64,000 nucleotides of DNA. It comes from Gordonia terrae. GTDB lineage: Bacteria > Actinomycetota > Actinomycetes > Mycobacteriales > Mycobacteriaceae. The position numbers and the translations under genes are program-made. The notes under the pieces were generated by a model that worked only from the letters and a program-made list of their open reading frames with translations, was not told the DNA's origin and made no database searches. Positions 16,518-24,775 of the stretch are shown piece by piece (positions within the stretch are counted from its first letter, which is position 1; each line of letters begins with the position of its first letter). The DNA is taken from the NCBI RefSeq assembly GCF_001698225.1, contig NZ_CP016594.1, positions 5,084,001 through 5,148,000 of the forward strand. The letters run 5' to 3'.

Positions 16518-16922
16518 ATGAGCTCGCAGTCGATGAAGCCGGCCACCGCCGCCAAGAAACTGGACGTGTACCTGCCGGCCACTCCTGCGGAGTTCCAGCA
16601 GGGCCCGATCACCCGGGCCGAACTCGCCGCCCTCCAGGCCGACCCGCCGGAGTGGCTCCGCACGCTTCGTGCCGACGGACCCCATCCGAAGAACCTCGTC
16701 GCCGCCAGGCTGGGGATCTCCAATTCGGGCCTCGTCCGCGGCGGCATCACCGAGGCCCTCACGACGGCCCAGATCGACGACCTCCTCGCCGAGATGCCGG
16801 ATTGGCTGGCCGCCGAACGCGCCACCCAGATCGAGGTCCGGCGCGAGGAGCGGCGGGTCAAGTCCCTCCACGCCGACAAGCAGCGTGATCGCGACCAGGC
16901 CGACGCCGACCCCGAGGGCTGA
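16518..16922 (+). CDS. DUF5997-family protein
   Basis: 134 aa, soluble, no enzymatic motif. The sequence KPATAAKKLDVYLPATPAEFQQGPITRAELAALQADPPEWLRTLRADGPHPKNLVAARLGISNSGLVRGGITEALTTAQI fits the actinobacterial DUF5997 family; part of it (ARLGISNSGLVRGG) may be a helix-turn-helix. It starts at ATG 16518 with TACCCT six bases upstream. The immediate divergence from the LysR-like sensor suggests the two work together, perhaps sharing sensing and DNA-binding roles. Confidence 0.75.
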   Translation: MSSQSMKPATAAKKLDVYLPATPAEFQQGPITRAELAALQADPPEWLRTLRADGPHPKNLVAARLGISNSGLVRGGITEALTTAQIDDLLAEMPDWLAAERATQIEVRREERRVKSLHADKQRDRDQADADPEG

Positions 16923-16939
16923 CCGGCCCTGCGCAACCG

Positions 16940-17567
16940 CTCCTGATACCGGCGAGATCTGGGTACACTACGTCCGATTCGCTCCCGACCCCCGAACCCC
17001 GGTCTGCGACGGCAACTACCTGTTCCGCTTCGCGCCGAACGGCACACTGGTCGGCGGGCGACCCCTCACGGGCGGCGGGCTCAGCGGAGCGGGCTACGGC
17101 ATCACCCGCAACCACGACGGCGACATCTGGGTCAGCAACTTCGGTTTCGCGGCACCGGCCCCGGGCTGCCCCACCGACCGTCAGCCGCCGCACAATTCGA
17201 TGTCGGAGTTCAGCGCCGACGGCCGGGCGCTCTCGCCCGCGACCGGCTACCCCGAGGGCGCGATCAGCTGGCCGCAGGGCATGGCCACCGACCGCAACGG
17301 ACGCGCACTACGCGCTCCGATCACCGGCCCGCAGGTCGACAATCCCCTCGGCCTGGCAACCGACGCCAGGGGCACTGTGTGGGTGACCAATTCGGGCGTG
17401 ATCACACTGCCGTGCCCGGACCGCCCCACCCAGACGTCGTCATCGTCGACCCGTCGGGCAATCTCTGGGCGACGAACAACTGGAAAGAGGTTCCGCTGCA
17501 GACGAACCCCGGCGGATTACATGTCATCGCCTTCGTCGGCGCCGCGGCACCCGTGCCGCTGAGCTGA
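16940..17567 (+). pseudogene. Degraded NHL/streptogramin-lyase-like beta-propeller gene
   Basis: No start codon. In one frame (to about 17430) repeats such as GDIWVSNFGFAAP, MATDRNGRALRAPITGPQVDNPLGLATDARGTVWVTNSGVI are propeller blades. The reading then shifts, and the second frame gives PDVVIVDPSGNLWATNNWKEVPLQTNPGGLHVIAFVG. So the gene has lost its 5' end and carries at least one frameshift or deletion. Probably once secreted. Confidence 0.7.
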
Positions 17568-17577
17568 CGAGCCGCGC

Positions 17578-18171
17578 TCAGGACTCGGCGCGCAACCCCG
17601 CCAGATGGTCCCGTAGCACGCGCTGCGCGCGAGCCGGCGAATCCGTGTCGGCGAGGAGCAGGTGCATCGCCAGGCCGTCGACGAGAGCGTGCAACGCCAT
17701 CGCCTGCGAGTCGAGATCGAAATTCGCGCTGATCATCTCGTGCTCGTCGAGGACCGTCAGCACCGTCCGGCAGAGCGAGCGCAGGCCGTCGTGGGCCTCA
17801 CGCGCCGCAGCCGCGAGCCCCGGATGGGCCACCGACTCGGTCACCATCGCGATGTTCACGTGCATCTCGACGCGCCGGTCGTTGTCGAGCGGCAGGACCT
17901 CCGACAACACGGCCTCGGCCCAGCGCAGCGGATTGCGGATCCGGTCGTGGCGTCGGAGTCGAACGGCGACGCGCTCGTAGATCAGCCGCATCGAGAACTC
18001 GAGCAACTCCTCTTTGTCGGCGAAGACGTGCCGGAGCGAACCCACCGAGATCCCCGCCTCGGCCGCCACCTCGCGGACCGACACTCCGGACGCACCGTCC
18101 CGCAACACGATCCGCCACAGGGCCTCGGCTATCTCGGCACGTCGCCCGTCCCGGTCGATCAACTTGGGCAT
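17578..18171 (-). CDS. TetR-family transcriptional regulator
   Basis: 197 aa from the ATG at 18171. HTH at residues about 10-55: RRAEIAEALWRIVLRDGASGVSVREVAAEAGISVGSLRHVFADKEELLEFS. The C-terminal ligand domain is helical. Divergent from the DUF418 gene, with 79 bases between that hold a perfect inverted repeat (18190-18224). It probably represses the DUF418 gene and itself. The longer open frame to 18360 lacks domain support. Confidence 0.9.
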   Translation of the reverse strand: MPKLIDRDGRRAEIAEALWRIVLRDGASGVSVREVAAEAGISVGSLRHVFADKEELLEFSMRLIYERVAVRLRRHDRIRNPLRWAEAVLSEVLPLDNDRRVEMHVNIAMVTESVAHPGLAAAAREAHDGLRSLCRTVLTVLDEHEMISANFDLDSQAMALHALVDGLAMHLLLADTDSPARAQRVLRDHLAGLRAES

Positions 18172-18189
18172 TGACTCATGGTAGTACAC

Positions 18190-18224
18190 CCGTGCTACGT
18201 TGACCCCGAGTTTTAGTAGCACGG
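18190..18224. promoter_or_regulatory. Likely TetR operator between the TetR and DUF418 genes
   Basis: CCGTGCTAC (18190-18198) and GTAGCACGG (18216-18224) are perfect inverted copies, 17 bases apart. The flanking bases partly continue the symmetry (ACAC / TGTGT). Lies in the shared promoter region. Confidence 0.6.
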
Positions 18225-18250
18225 ATGTGTCAACAAAGAACGGAGACACG

Positions 18251-19426
18251 ATGGCGACCCGACACGCGGCACTCGACGTCCTGCGCGGCATCGCGATCCT
18301 GGGCACCCTCGCCACCAACATCTGGATCTTCACCAACCCAAAGGGGTTGGTGGGATACATCCAGGGCGCGAATCACGCGACCGGCTCCTGGTCGATGGTC
18401 GAGGACCTCCTGCAGCAACTCGCCCAGGGAAAGTTCTTGGGCCTGCTGACGATCATGTTCGGAATCGGACTGGCCATCCAGCAGCGGTCGGCCGTTCGAC
18501 GAGGCCGACCCTGGCCCGGTAGCTACTACTGGCGAGCCGCCTTGCTGTTCGTCGACGGCGTGATCAACTACTTCCTCTTCACCGAGTTCGACGTCCTCAT
18601 GGGATACGCGGTCACCGGACTCATCGTCGCCTACCTGTTGTCGATGCGGCTTCGGCGCCAGTATGTCGCCATCGCGGTCGCGGCCTCGACACATGTTGCG
18701 CTGCTGGGCCTGGTGACGTGGGCCCTCCTCGCCGCCCCGGCCGGGTCGGGCGTCGGCACCGAACTGTCCCCGAATCCCTATGCGAACGGTAGTTTCGTCG
18801 ACCTCATCGCATTCCGCGCCGAGAACCTGCTGATGTTCCGTGCCGAAGTCGTCTTCATCCTGCCGATGTCGATCGCCCTGTTCCTCGTCGGCGCCGCCCT
18901 GCTACGCGCCGGCGTTCTGGAACCGCACGGCGCCCGGCTCCGCCGACGCCTGATGGTCGCCGGGCTGGGGGTCGCGCTTCCTCTCGACCTCGCCGTCGGG
19001 CTTGCCGGTGGCGACGCCGGACTCGTCGTCGGACGGTACGGGCTGGCGCCGGTCGTCGCACTGGGGCTGCTCGCCTGGGTGGCCGGGTACTACGCCGACG
19101 GTCACGCGCCCGGGCGGTTCGGCCGGGCGTTGACACCTGTCGGACGAATGGCGTTGTCCTGCTACGTCCTCCAGAACGCGATCGCGGGTGCCGTCTGTTA
19201 TGGCTGGAGAGTCGGCCTCGCGCAGCACCTCGACGGCACGACGCTGGTCCCGGCCACCGTCGCCCTCTACCTCGCGATCGCCGCGATGCTCATGCTGTTC
19301 TCCCGCGTCTGGCTCAGCCGATTCGAGCGAGGTCCCCTCGAATGGTTGTGGCACCGCGGCTATGACCGCATCACCGGTTCCACCGAACGGCGGGTCGCAC
19401 AGCCGAGCGTCGACGCACCGCGGTGA
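18251..19426 (+). CDS. DUF418-family membrane protein
   Basis: 391 aa, about 10 hydrophobic segments. The start MATRHAALDVLRGIAILGTLATNIWIF and the motif LGLLTIMFGIGLAIQQRS are typical of DUF418 (YeiB-like) membrane proteins. A late part, GRMALSCYVLQNAIAGAVCYGWRVGL, is also characteristic. These relate to acyltransferase-like membrane proteins, but their function is not established. The GGAG site lies before ATG 18251. Regulated probably by the divergent TetR. Confidence 0.85.
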   Translation: MATRHAALDVLRGIAILGTLATNIWIFTNPKGLVGYIQGANHATGSWSMVEDLLQQLAQGKFLGLLTIMFGIGLAIQQRSAVRRGRPWPGSYYWRAALLFVDGVINYFLFTEFDVLMGYAVTGLIVAYLLSMRLRRQYVAIAVAASTHVALLGLVTWALLAAPAGSGVGTELSPNPYANGSFVDLIAFRAENLLMFRAEVVFILPMSIALFLVGAALLRAGVLEPHGARLRRRLMVAGLGVALPLDLAVGLAGGDAGLVVGRYGLAPVVALGLLAWVAGYYADGHAPGRFGRALTPVGRMALSCYVLQNAIAGAVCYGWRVGLAQHLDGTTLVPATVALYLAIAAMLMLFSRVWLSRFERGPLEWLWHRGYDRITGSTERRVAQPSVDAPR

Positions 19427-19525
19427 CGGGCTCTCTCCCGCAGGTCGGAGCACCATCCGAGGTGGGTTAGGCATCCGCACCGCGGGGTACCCGACGCGCA
19501 CCATCATCCGATCGAGGAGTGAGTC

Positions 19526-20062
19526 GTGGACACCGCCATCTGGATCATCATCGCCGTCGTCGTCGTGATCATCATCCTTGCGCTCGTGCTGTTGCTGATG
19601 CGTCAGCAGAAGGCGCGCCGCCGGGTACAGGCCGAGGAGATCAGGCAGAACGCCGCCCAGCAGGTCTCGTCGGTCCGCCATCGTGAGGCCGTTGCCGAGG
19701 AGGCCGACGCCCGGGCCCGCCAGGCCAAGGCCGAGGCGGATGCGAAAGCAGCCGAAGCCAAGCGCCTGCAAGAGCAGGCACGCCACCACCAGGGGCATGC
19801 CGCGGAGTCGCGGCAGGAGGTCGAGAGCGAGTTCGCTCGCGCGGACCGACTCGACCCAGACGTTCGACGAAACGCCGACGGGCGGAACACTGAAGGACCG
19901 AACACCGAAGGACCGAACACCTACGGACGGAATTCCGACGCACGGGACGACTCGACCAGCGCAGGTCGTCACTCCGGCCAGCCGTCGAACAACCCGATCG
20001 ATCCGCGAAACCGGCCCGGCGCAGACCCTCGCGGAGACCAGACCCCGCGGAACGCTCGCTGA
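19526..20062 (+). CDS. Membrane-anchored coiled-coil protein with Asn/Gly-rich repeats
   Basis: 178 aa. Residues 3-27 are a membrane anchor (IWIIIAVVVVIIILALVLLLM). Residues about 30-100 form a strongly charged alpha-helical coiled coil (RRRVQAEEIRQNAAQQV, EADARARQAKAEADAKAAEAKRLQEQ). The C-terminal tail is disordered. It contains four 15-base repeats (19880-19939) coding GRNTE GPNTE GPNTY GRNSD. GTG start with GAGGAG upstream. No function known. Confidence 0.75.
   Translation: MDTAIWIIIAVVVVIIILALVLLLMRQQKARRRVQAEEIRQNAAQQVSSVRHREAVAEEADARARQAKAEADAKAAEAKRLQEQARHHQGHAAESRQEVESEFARADRLDPDVRRNADGRNTEGPNTEGPNTYGRNSDARDDSTSAGRHSGQPSNNPIDPRNRPGADPRGDQTPRNAR
19880..19939 (+). repeat. Four 15-bp tandem repeats in the coiled-coil gene
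   Basis: Units based on GGACCGAACACCGAA follow each other at 19880, 19895, 19910 and 19925; the inner two are nearly identical and the outer two diverged. In-frame, so copy number can change without frameshift. Confidence 0.75.
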
Positions 20063-20142
20063 CGAGTCCCTTTGACATGCGCGTGACGTGAGCGACCTGG
20101 CTCACGTCGACATGGAAGTGTGACCGAGCTCTTCATAAAAGT

Positions 20143-20159
20143 GGTACTCAGTACCGAGT
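20143..20159. promoter_or_regulatory. Likely TetR operator upstream of the MMPL gene
   Basis: GGTACT-C-AGTACC (20143-20155) is a perfect 13-base palindrome that overlaps the imperfect dyad ACTC-AGTACC-GAGT (20146-20159). Such sites are typical of TetR regulators. The regulator is probably encoded downstream at 22481. Confidence 0.6.
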
Positions 20160-20238
20160 GTGAGTGGCTACCATTTTGGTGATCACTCGCCGCGCCCGTC
20201 GGGGGCCGGTTCCACGAAGACCGGAAGGTTCCCACGCC

Positions 20239-22443
20239 ATGGCGTCGTTTCTGTTCAAGCTCGGGAGCTTCTGCTTCCGCCACAAATGGTCGGTGATCGC
20301 AGCCTGGCTGGCCGCGCTCATCGCGGTCGCCGGCCTGGTCGGCGCACTCCAGCCCAAGTTCGCGCAGGACTTCAGCCTCCCCGGCACCGACTCGGGAATT
20401 GCCACCGAACAGGTGGAGCAATACTTCCCGCAGGTCATGGCCCAGCAGGAACAGGCGTCCACGAGCATCCTCGTCGCCGCCGAGGACGGGCTGCAGAACC
20501 ACACCGCGCAGCTGAACGAACTCGCCGCGGCCCTCCGCGGACTCCCCGATGTGATCGAGCCGCAGACCGTCGTCAACCCGCTGACTGTTGCGGCCGCTGA
20601 TCCAGCACTGGCTGCACAGGTCGTCGGCGACAACGGCCGCGTCGGCCTCATCCAGGTCCGTCAGGACATCCCGATCCTCGACCTGACCGTCGAGAACAAG
20701 GACGAACTGGTCTCGATCGTGGACGAGTTCTCCGCCGACGGCCTGCAGGTGGCGGCAACCGGGTCGCTGATGCAGGTGATGGAAGCCGGCGGCACGGCCG
20801 AACTGCTCGGTTTCGCCGTCGCCTTCGTCGTGATGATCGTGGCGTTCGGAGCTCTCATCGCCGCCTTCATACCTCTCGTGACCGCGATCGTCAGTGTCGG
20901 TATCACCATCCTGCTGCTCACGCTGTCGGCCGAGGCGCTGTCGATCAACGAGTCCGCCACCGCCATCGTCACGATGCTCGGCATCGCCGTCTCCATCGAC
21001 TACGCGCTGTTCATCGTGTCGCGGTACCGCGCGGAACTCCTCCGCGGGGGCGCGCCGTCAGATGCCATCGGCCGAGCCGTCGGCACCGCCGGGTCGGCGG
21101 TGGTGTTCGCCGGCCTGACCGTGATCGTCGCGGTGGTGGCCCTCATGGTGATCGGCATCCCGATCATCACCCAGATGGGCGCGGGCGCCGGCGTCGCCGT
21201 GTTCATCGCGGTTCTGGCTGCTCTCACCCTCATCCCGGCCATTCTCGGTGCGTTCGGGCGGTTCGCCTTCCTACCTCGAATCCCCTGGATCAAGCACGCC
21301 GTGGAATCTGAGGACGACACCCTGGGTGTCAAGGTCGGGCGCACTGTCGTCAAGTGGCCCATCCCGTTCATCGTGATCGGCCTGCTGGCGCTCGCGGGCG
21401 CGGCCATCCCGGCCACCAAGCTGGAACTCGGTCTGTCGCTGTCCAGCGAAGCCGAGGCACCCGCGCAGGAACTGCTGAGCCGAGGGTTCGGTGAGGGCAT
21501 CAACGGCCCCTTGCTCGTCGTCGTGCACGACGAGGACGGCGCGATCAACGCCGCGGCCGAGGAAACCGTCCGGCACATCGCGACACTGGGCGATGTCGCC
21601 AACCCCGAGGGGCTCACCTGGACGGGCAATCGGGCCGGCGACACCGCGCTCATCATGGTCACCCCGGAGAGCGCGCCGTCGTCAGCCGCCACACACGACC
21701 TGATGGAGCAGATCCGCGCCTTCGCACCGACGGTCGAGAATCGTGGCGCCGAACTGCATGTCGGCGGTCAGACAGCCATCATGTCCGATCTCTCCCAGAA
21801 GCTCGACGATGCACTCATCCCGTACCTGGTCGTGGTCGTCGGTCTCGCCTTCCTGATCATGATCGGCGTCTTCCGGTCACTCTGGGTCCCGCTCATCGGC
21901 ACCCTCGGATTCGTCTTCTCGGTCCTGGCGACCTTCGGCGTCACCGTGGCGATCTTCCAGGAGGGCTGGCTGGGATTGATCACCCACACGCAGCCGATCA
22001 TCTCCTTCCTTCCGATCTTCCTCATCGGTGTGGTGTTCGGGCTCGCGATGGACTATCAGGTGTTCCTGGTGACACGAATGCGTGAGGAGTTCATGCACGG
22101 CTTGTCGGCCAAGGAGGCGATCGTGGCCGGTTACCGGCACGGCGCACGAGTGGTGACCTCGGCGGCGATCATCATGATCAGCGTCTTCGCCGCATTCATG
22201 CTCTCCCCGGAGACGACCGCCAAGATGATGGGCTTCGCCTTGGCCGCAGCAGTGTTCTTCGACGCCTTCGTGATCCGCATGCTGGTCGTACCCGCGGTCA
22301 TCGCACTTCTCGGTGACCGCGCATGGGGACTGCCGCGCTGGCTCGACCGTTTCGTCATCAACTTCGACATCGAAGGCGAGGCCGTCCGCCACCGCGGGCT
22401 CGAGGAACCGGACGACACCAAGACCCCGGTCCCCGCGAACTGA
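20239..22443 (+). CDS. MMPL/RND-family transporter
   Basis: 734 aa from ATG 20239; GGAAGG lies 12 bases upstream. Topology is MMPL-like: one N-terminal helix (KWSVIAAWLAALIAVAGLVGAL), an extracytoplasmic domain, a block of five helices, then the duplicated half with a second loop and helix block. Conserved MMPL residues are present, for example GIAVSIDYALFIVSRYRAEL and GVVFGLAMDYQVFLVTRMREEF. Exports lipids or small molecules using the proton gradient. Substrate unknown. Followed by its TetR gene 37 bases later. Confidence 0.88.
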   Translation: MASFLFKLGSFCFRHKWSVIAAWLAALIAVAGLVGALQPKFAQDFSLPGTDSGIATEQVEQYFPQVMAQQEQASTSILVAAEDGLQNHTAQLNELAAALRGLPDVIEPQTVVNPLTVAAADPALAAQVVGDNGRVGLIQVRQDIPILDLTVENKDELVSIVDEFSADGLQVAATGSLMQVMEAGGTAELLGFAVAFVVMIVAFGALIAAFIPLVTAIVSVGITILLLTLSAEALSINESATAIVTMLGIAVSIDYALFIVSRYRAELLRGGAPSDAIGRAVGTAGSAVVFAGLTVIVAVVALMVIGIPIITQMGAGAGVAVFIAVLAALTLIPAILGAFGRFAFLPRIPWIKHAVESEDDTLGVKVGRTVVKWPIPFIVIGLLALAGAAIPATKLELGLSLSSEAEAPAQELLSRGFGEGINGPLLVVVHDEDGAINAAAEETVRHIATLGDVANPEGLTWTGNRAGDTALIMVTPESAPSSAATHDLMEQIRAFAPTVENRGAELHVGGQTAIMSDLSQKLDDALIPYLVVVVGLAFLIMIGVFRSLWVPLIGTLGFVFSVLATFGVTVAIFQEGWLGLITHTQPIISFLPIFLIGVVFGLAMDYQVFLVTRMREEFMHGLSAKEAIVAGYRHGARVVTSAAIIMISVFAAFMLSPETTAKMMGFALAAAVFFDAFVIRMLVVPAVIALLGDRAWGLPRWLDRFVINFDIEGEAVRHRGLEEPDDTKTPVPAN

Positions 22444-22480
22444 GCGGCTGCACAACCCTTTTGATGAAGAGTGAGCACAC

Positions 22481-23167
22481 ATGGGCGACCGCCTGACGGT
22501 GCACGCCACCTCCGACGCCCCGGGACCGATCCCGGGGCGTCGGATCGGCCTGCGCGAGAAGAACAAAATGCGCACCCGCAACGCGATCCGGCAGGCCGCG
22601 CTCACGCTGATCGCCGAACAGGGATATGCGAAGACGACCGTCGAGCAGATCGCCGAGGCGGCCGGGGTGTCGCACACGACGTTCTTCCGCTATTTCCCGT
22701 CGAAGGAACAGGTGGTCATCGGTGACGAGCACCTGCACGCCGAGGCGCACGCGATCGTCGAAGCGATGCCGCCCGGGCTCAGCCACTTCGACCTCATCCG
22801 GCGACTGATGACCGAGCTGCACCGCCTCACCGTCGACGACCCGTGGGTGGGCAATCCCCTACGCATGCAGCTCATCCGCACCGAACCGTTGCTGCAGAAG
22901 ACCTTTCAGGTCGAGTCCGAACGGATGATCTCCGACATGACGCAGCTGATCGCCGACTACCTCGGGGTCGCACCCGACGACTTCCGGTTGAAGGTCTTCC
23001 TCGACGCCGTGGCCGGGGTGACCTTTCATCTCGCCACCGAACTCGACGACAACCGCGAGGTGCCACAGCTCGAGACCACCCTGCGCGCCATCGACCTGCT
23101 CGAGCAGGGGTTACCGGTCGGGTCGACGGACCCGTCTGACCGTTCGCCCGGCGAACATTCCGACTAG
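22481..23167 (+). CDS. TetR-family regulator of the MMPL operon
   Basis: 228 aa with a long N-terminal extension (about 25 residues). HTH at residues about 30-75: RTRNAIRQAALTLIAEQGYAKTTVEQIAEAAGVSHTTFFRYFPSKEQVV. Lies directly after the MMPL gene on the same strand, so it probably represses its own operon through the palindrome at 20143-20159. Confidence 0.88.
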   Translation: MGDRLTVHATSDAPGPIPGRRIGLREKNKMRTRNAIRQAALTLIAEQGYAKTTVEQIAEAAGVSHTTFFRYFPSKEQVVIGDEHLHAEAHAIVEAMPPGLSHFDLIRRLMTELHRLTVDDPWVGNPLRMQLIRTEPLLQKTFQVESERMISDMTQLIADYLGVAPDDFRLKVFLDAVAGVTFHLATELDDNREVPQLETTLRAIDLLEQGLPVGSTDPSDRSPGEHSD

Positions 23168-23177
23168 GATCTGGACC

Positions 23178-24458
23178 GTGATCTCGGACAGCGCCGCCCG
23201 ACCTGGAACGACCGGCCTTCGACTCGGCTCCGCAGCAGGGGGGAGGTCCCGCCGGTCACGGTTGGCCACGTCTCTGGTCGGTACCGCAGCGGCACTCGCG
23301 GCCACCGTCTCGCTCGCGGCGCCGGCCCAGGCCGCGCCCGCCCGACCGACGCCGACGCCGTTCCCGGTCACCGACATCGCGCGGCTGTATGCGTCGGACA
23401 TCTCGTCGTATCCGGGCGGCGTCTACCTCCAGCCCGTCGAGACCTTCACCGCGTTGCGGCGGGACCACCCCGAGGTGATGACCCGCAATCTCGAGACCGC
23501 GGTCGCGATCAACCAGTCCGCGGCCGACAACCCGGGCCTGCAGCGTCGCGCGCTCGCCGATGCCCATGACGATCCGCTCCAGACGATGTCCGACGCCTTC
23601 GGCGCCCGCCTCGGACGCCACTTCCGCGACGCCCTCGCCGCCGGCCGGCTACCGAAGACCACAGCTCTGTTCGGCGACTACCTCGCCCGCGCGGGCGGAG
23701 TCGCGAACGCGACCCTCGTCGAGAAGTACGTGTTCGGCTACGAGCGGCCGTTCATCGTGGCGCCGGAGCGGATCCGCAAGTACATGCGCGCCGGCGCGAG
23801 CGAGTACGACGCGCTGGGCAGCAATCCGTCGTTCCCCTCCGGTCACACCAGCCTGTTCTTCTGGCGGGGCACATTGTTCGCTTCGATGCTGCCCGAGCTC
23901 GCGCCGCAGTTCCTCGCCCGCGCCTCCGAGGGCGGATTCCACCGCATCGTGCTGGGTGTGCACTACCCGCTCGACGTGATCGGTGGTGCGATGGTCGGCC
24001 AGGCCGCCGCCGCCGACCGCTGGAACGACCCCGACTTCCGCCGGCTCCTGATCGCGTCCGCCACCGAGATCCGCAAGGAACTCGAATGGCGTTGCGGCGC
24101 AGCCCTCTCGGTGTGCATCGCGCGTGATACGCCCTATGCCACCGACGCCGAAGCCCAAGCGATCTACGCGCAACGCATGACCTACGGGTTCGGTCGCGTC
24201 GCATCGTCGACCCACCCGATGACGGTGCCGCGGCAAGCCGTCGACCTGATCGCCTCGGCGTTTCCGCGGCTCACCGACGAGCAGCGACGCCAGGTCCTGG
24301 CCCAGACCTCGGCCCCCGCCGGATATCCGCTCGACGATCAGCGCCCCGGGCGCTCCTCCTGGCAGCGCCTCGACCTCGTGCGGGCTTACACCGCCGACGT
24401 CGGCGTCGGCCCCGACGGCCGCGTGACCGTTCGCCAGGACCCGCCGACCCGGCGGTAA
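23178..24458 (+). CDS. Secreted acid phosphatase, PAP2 family
   Basis: 426 aa, GTG start with AGGAT upstream. The N-terminus is basic, then a hydrophobic stretch (TSLVGTAAALAATVSLAAPAQAA) as a signal peptide, possibly of Tat type because of the preceding SRRSRL. PAP2 active-site motifs are present: KYVFGYERP, NPSFPSGHTSLFF and RIVLGVHYPLDVIGG. It hydrolyses phosphate monoesters or lipid phosphates outside the membrane. Natural substrate unknown. A strong hairpin follows. Confidence 0.85.
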   Translation: MISDSAARPGTTGLRLGSAAGGRSRRSRLATSLVGTAAALAATVSLAAPAQAAPARPTPTPFPVTDIARLYASDISSYPGGVYLQPVETFTALRRDHPEVMTRNLETAVAINQSAADNPGLQRRALADAHDDPLQTMSDAFGARLGRHFRDALAAGRLPKTTALFGDYLARAGGVANATLVEKYVFGYERPFIVAPERIRKYMRAGASEYDALGSNPSFPSGHTSLFFWRGTLFASMLPELAPQFLARASEGGFHRIVLGVHYPLDVIGGAMVGQAAAADRWNDPDFRRLLIASATEIRKELEWRCGAALSVCIARDTPYATDAEAQAIYAQRMTYGFGRVASSTHPMTVPRQAVDLIASAFPRLTDEQRRQVLAQTSAPAGYPLDDQRPGRSSWQRLDLVRAYTADVGVGPDGRVTVRQDPPTRR

Positions 24459-24473
24459 CCTAATCGTTTGTCC

Positions 24474-24508
24474 CACTGCCCGTTGCGAACTCATCGCGAC
24501 GGGCAGTG
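24474..24508 (+). terminator. Terminator after the PAP2 gene
   Basis: CACTGCCCGT-T-GCGA (24474-24488) pairs with TCGC-G-ACGGGCAGTG (24494-24508), 15 pairs with one T-G wobble and a five-base loop. It is 15 bases after the PAP2 stop and 45 bases before the next promoter. Confidence 0.75.
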
Positions 24509-24543
24509 TCGTCACCATCTGATCCAGAGTGTGTCCAGTTTGC

Positions 24544-24582
24544 GTCAACAGCTTGACACCGAAGTAAGGATGTGGCTACTTT
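24544..24582 (+). promoter_or_regulatory. Promoter of the branched-chain-type ABC operon with overlapping palindrome
   Basis: TTGACA (24553-24558) and TACTTT (24577-24582) are separated by 18 bases. GTCAA-CAGC-TTGAC (24544-24557) is a small dyad over the -35 box and a possible repressor site, perhaps for the operon's own TetR. A leader of about 190 bases follows to the start at 24776; it contains GC-rich short hairpins near 24695-24740 and no gene. Confidence 0.6.
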
Positions 24583-24775
24583 TCGAGTGGCCCACATCAC
24601 ATCCGACGTGGACTCACCGCCGTGAACTGCGCGGACGGTGCCGGAATCGCGGACCCAGATACAGCGCTGGGTCGATGAACTCATTCCTTCTAAGCCCCGC
24701 CGGGGCGATGTCGCCATGCCCCTTTCCGGGGCGGTTCCGTCGTGCCCGGAGATCATCGGGAAAGGCAGTCGAAAC

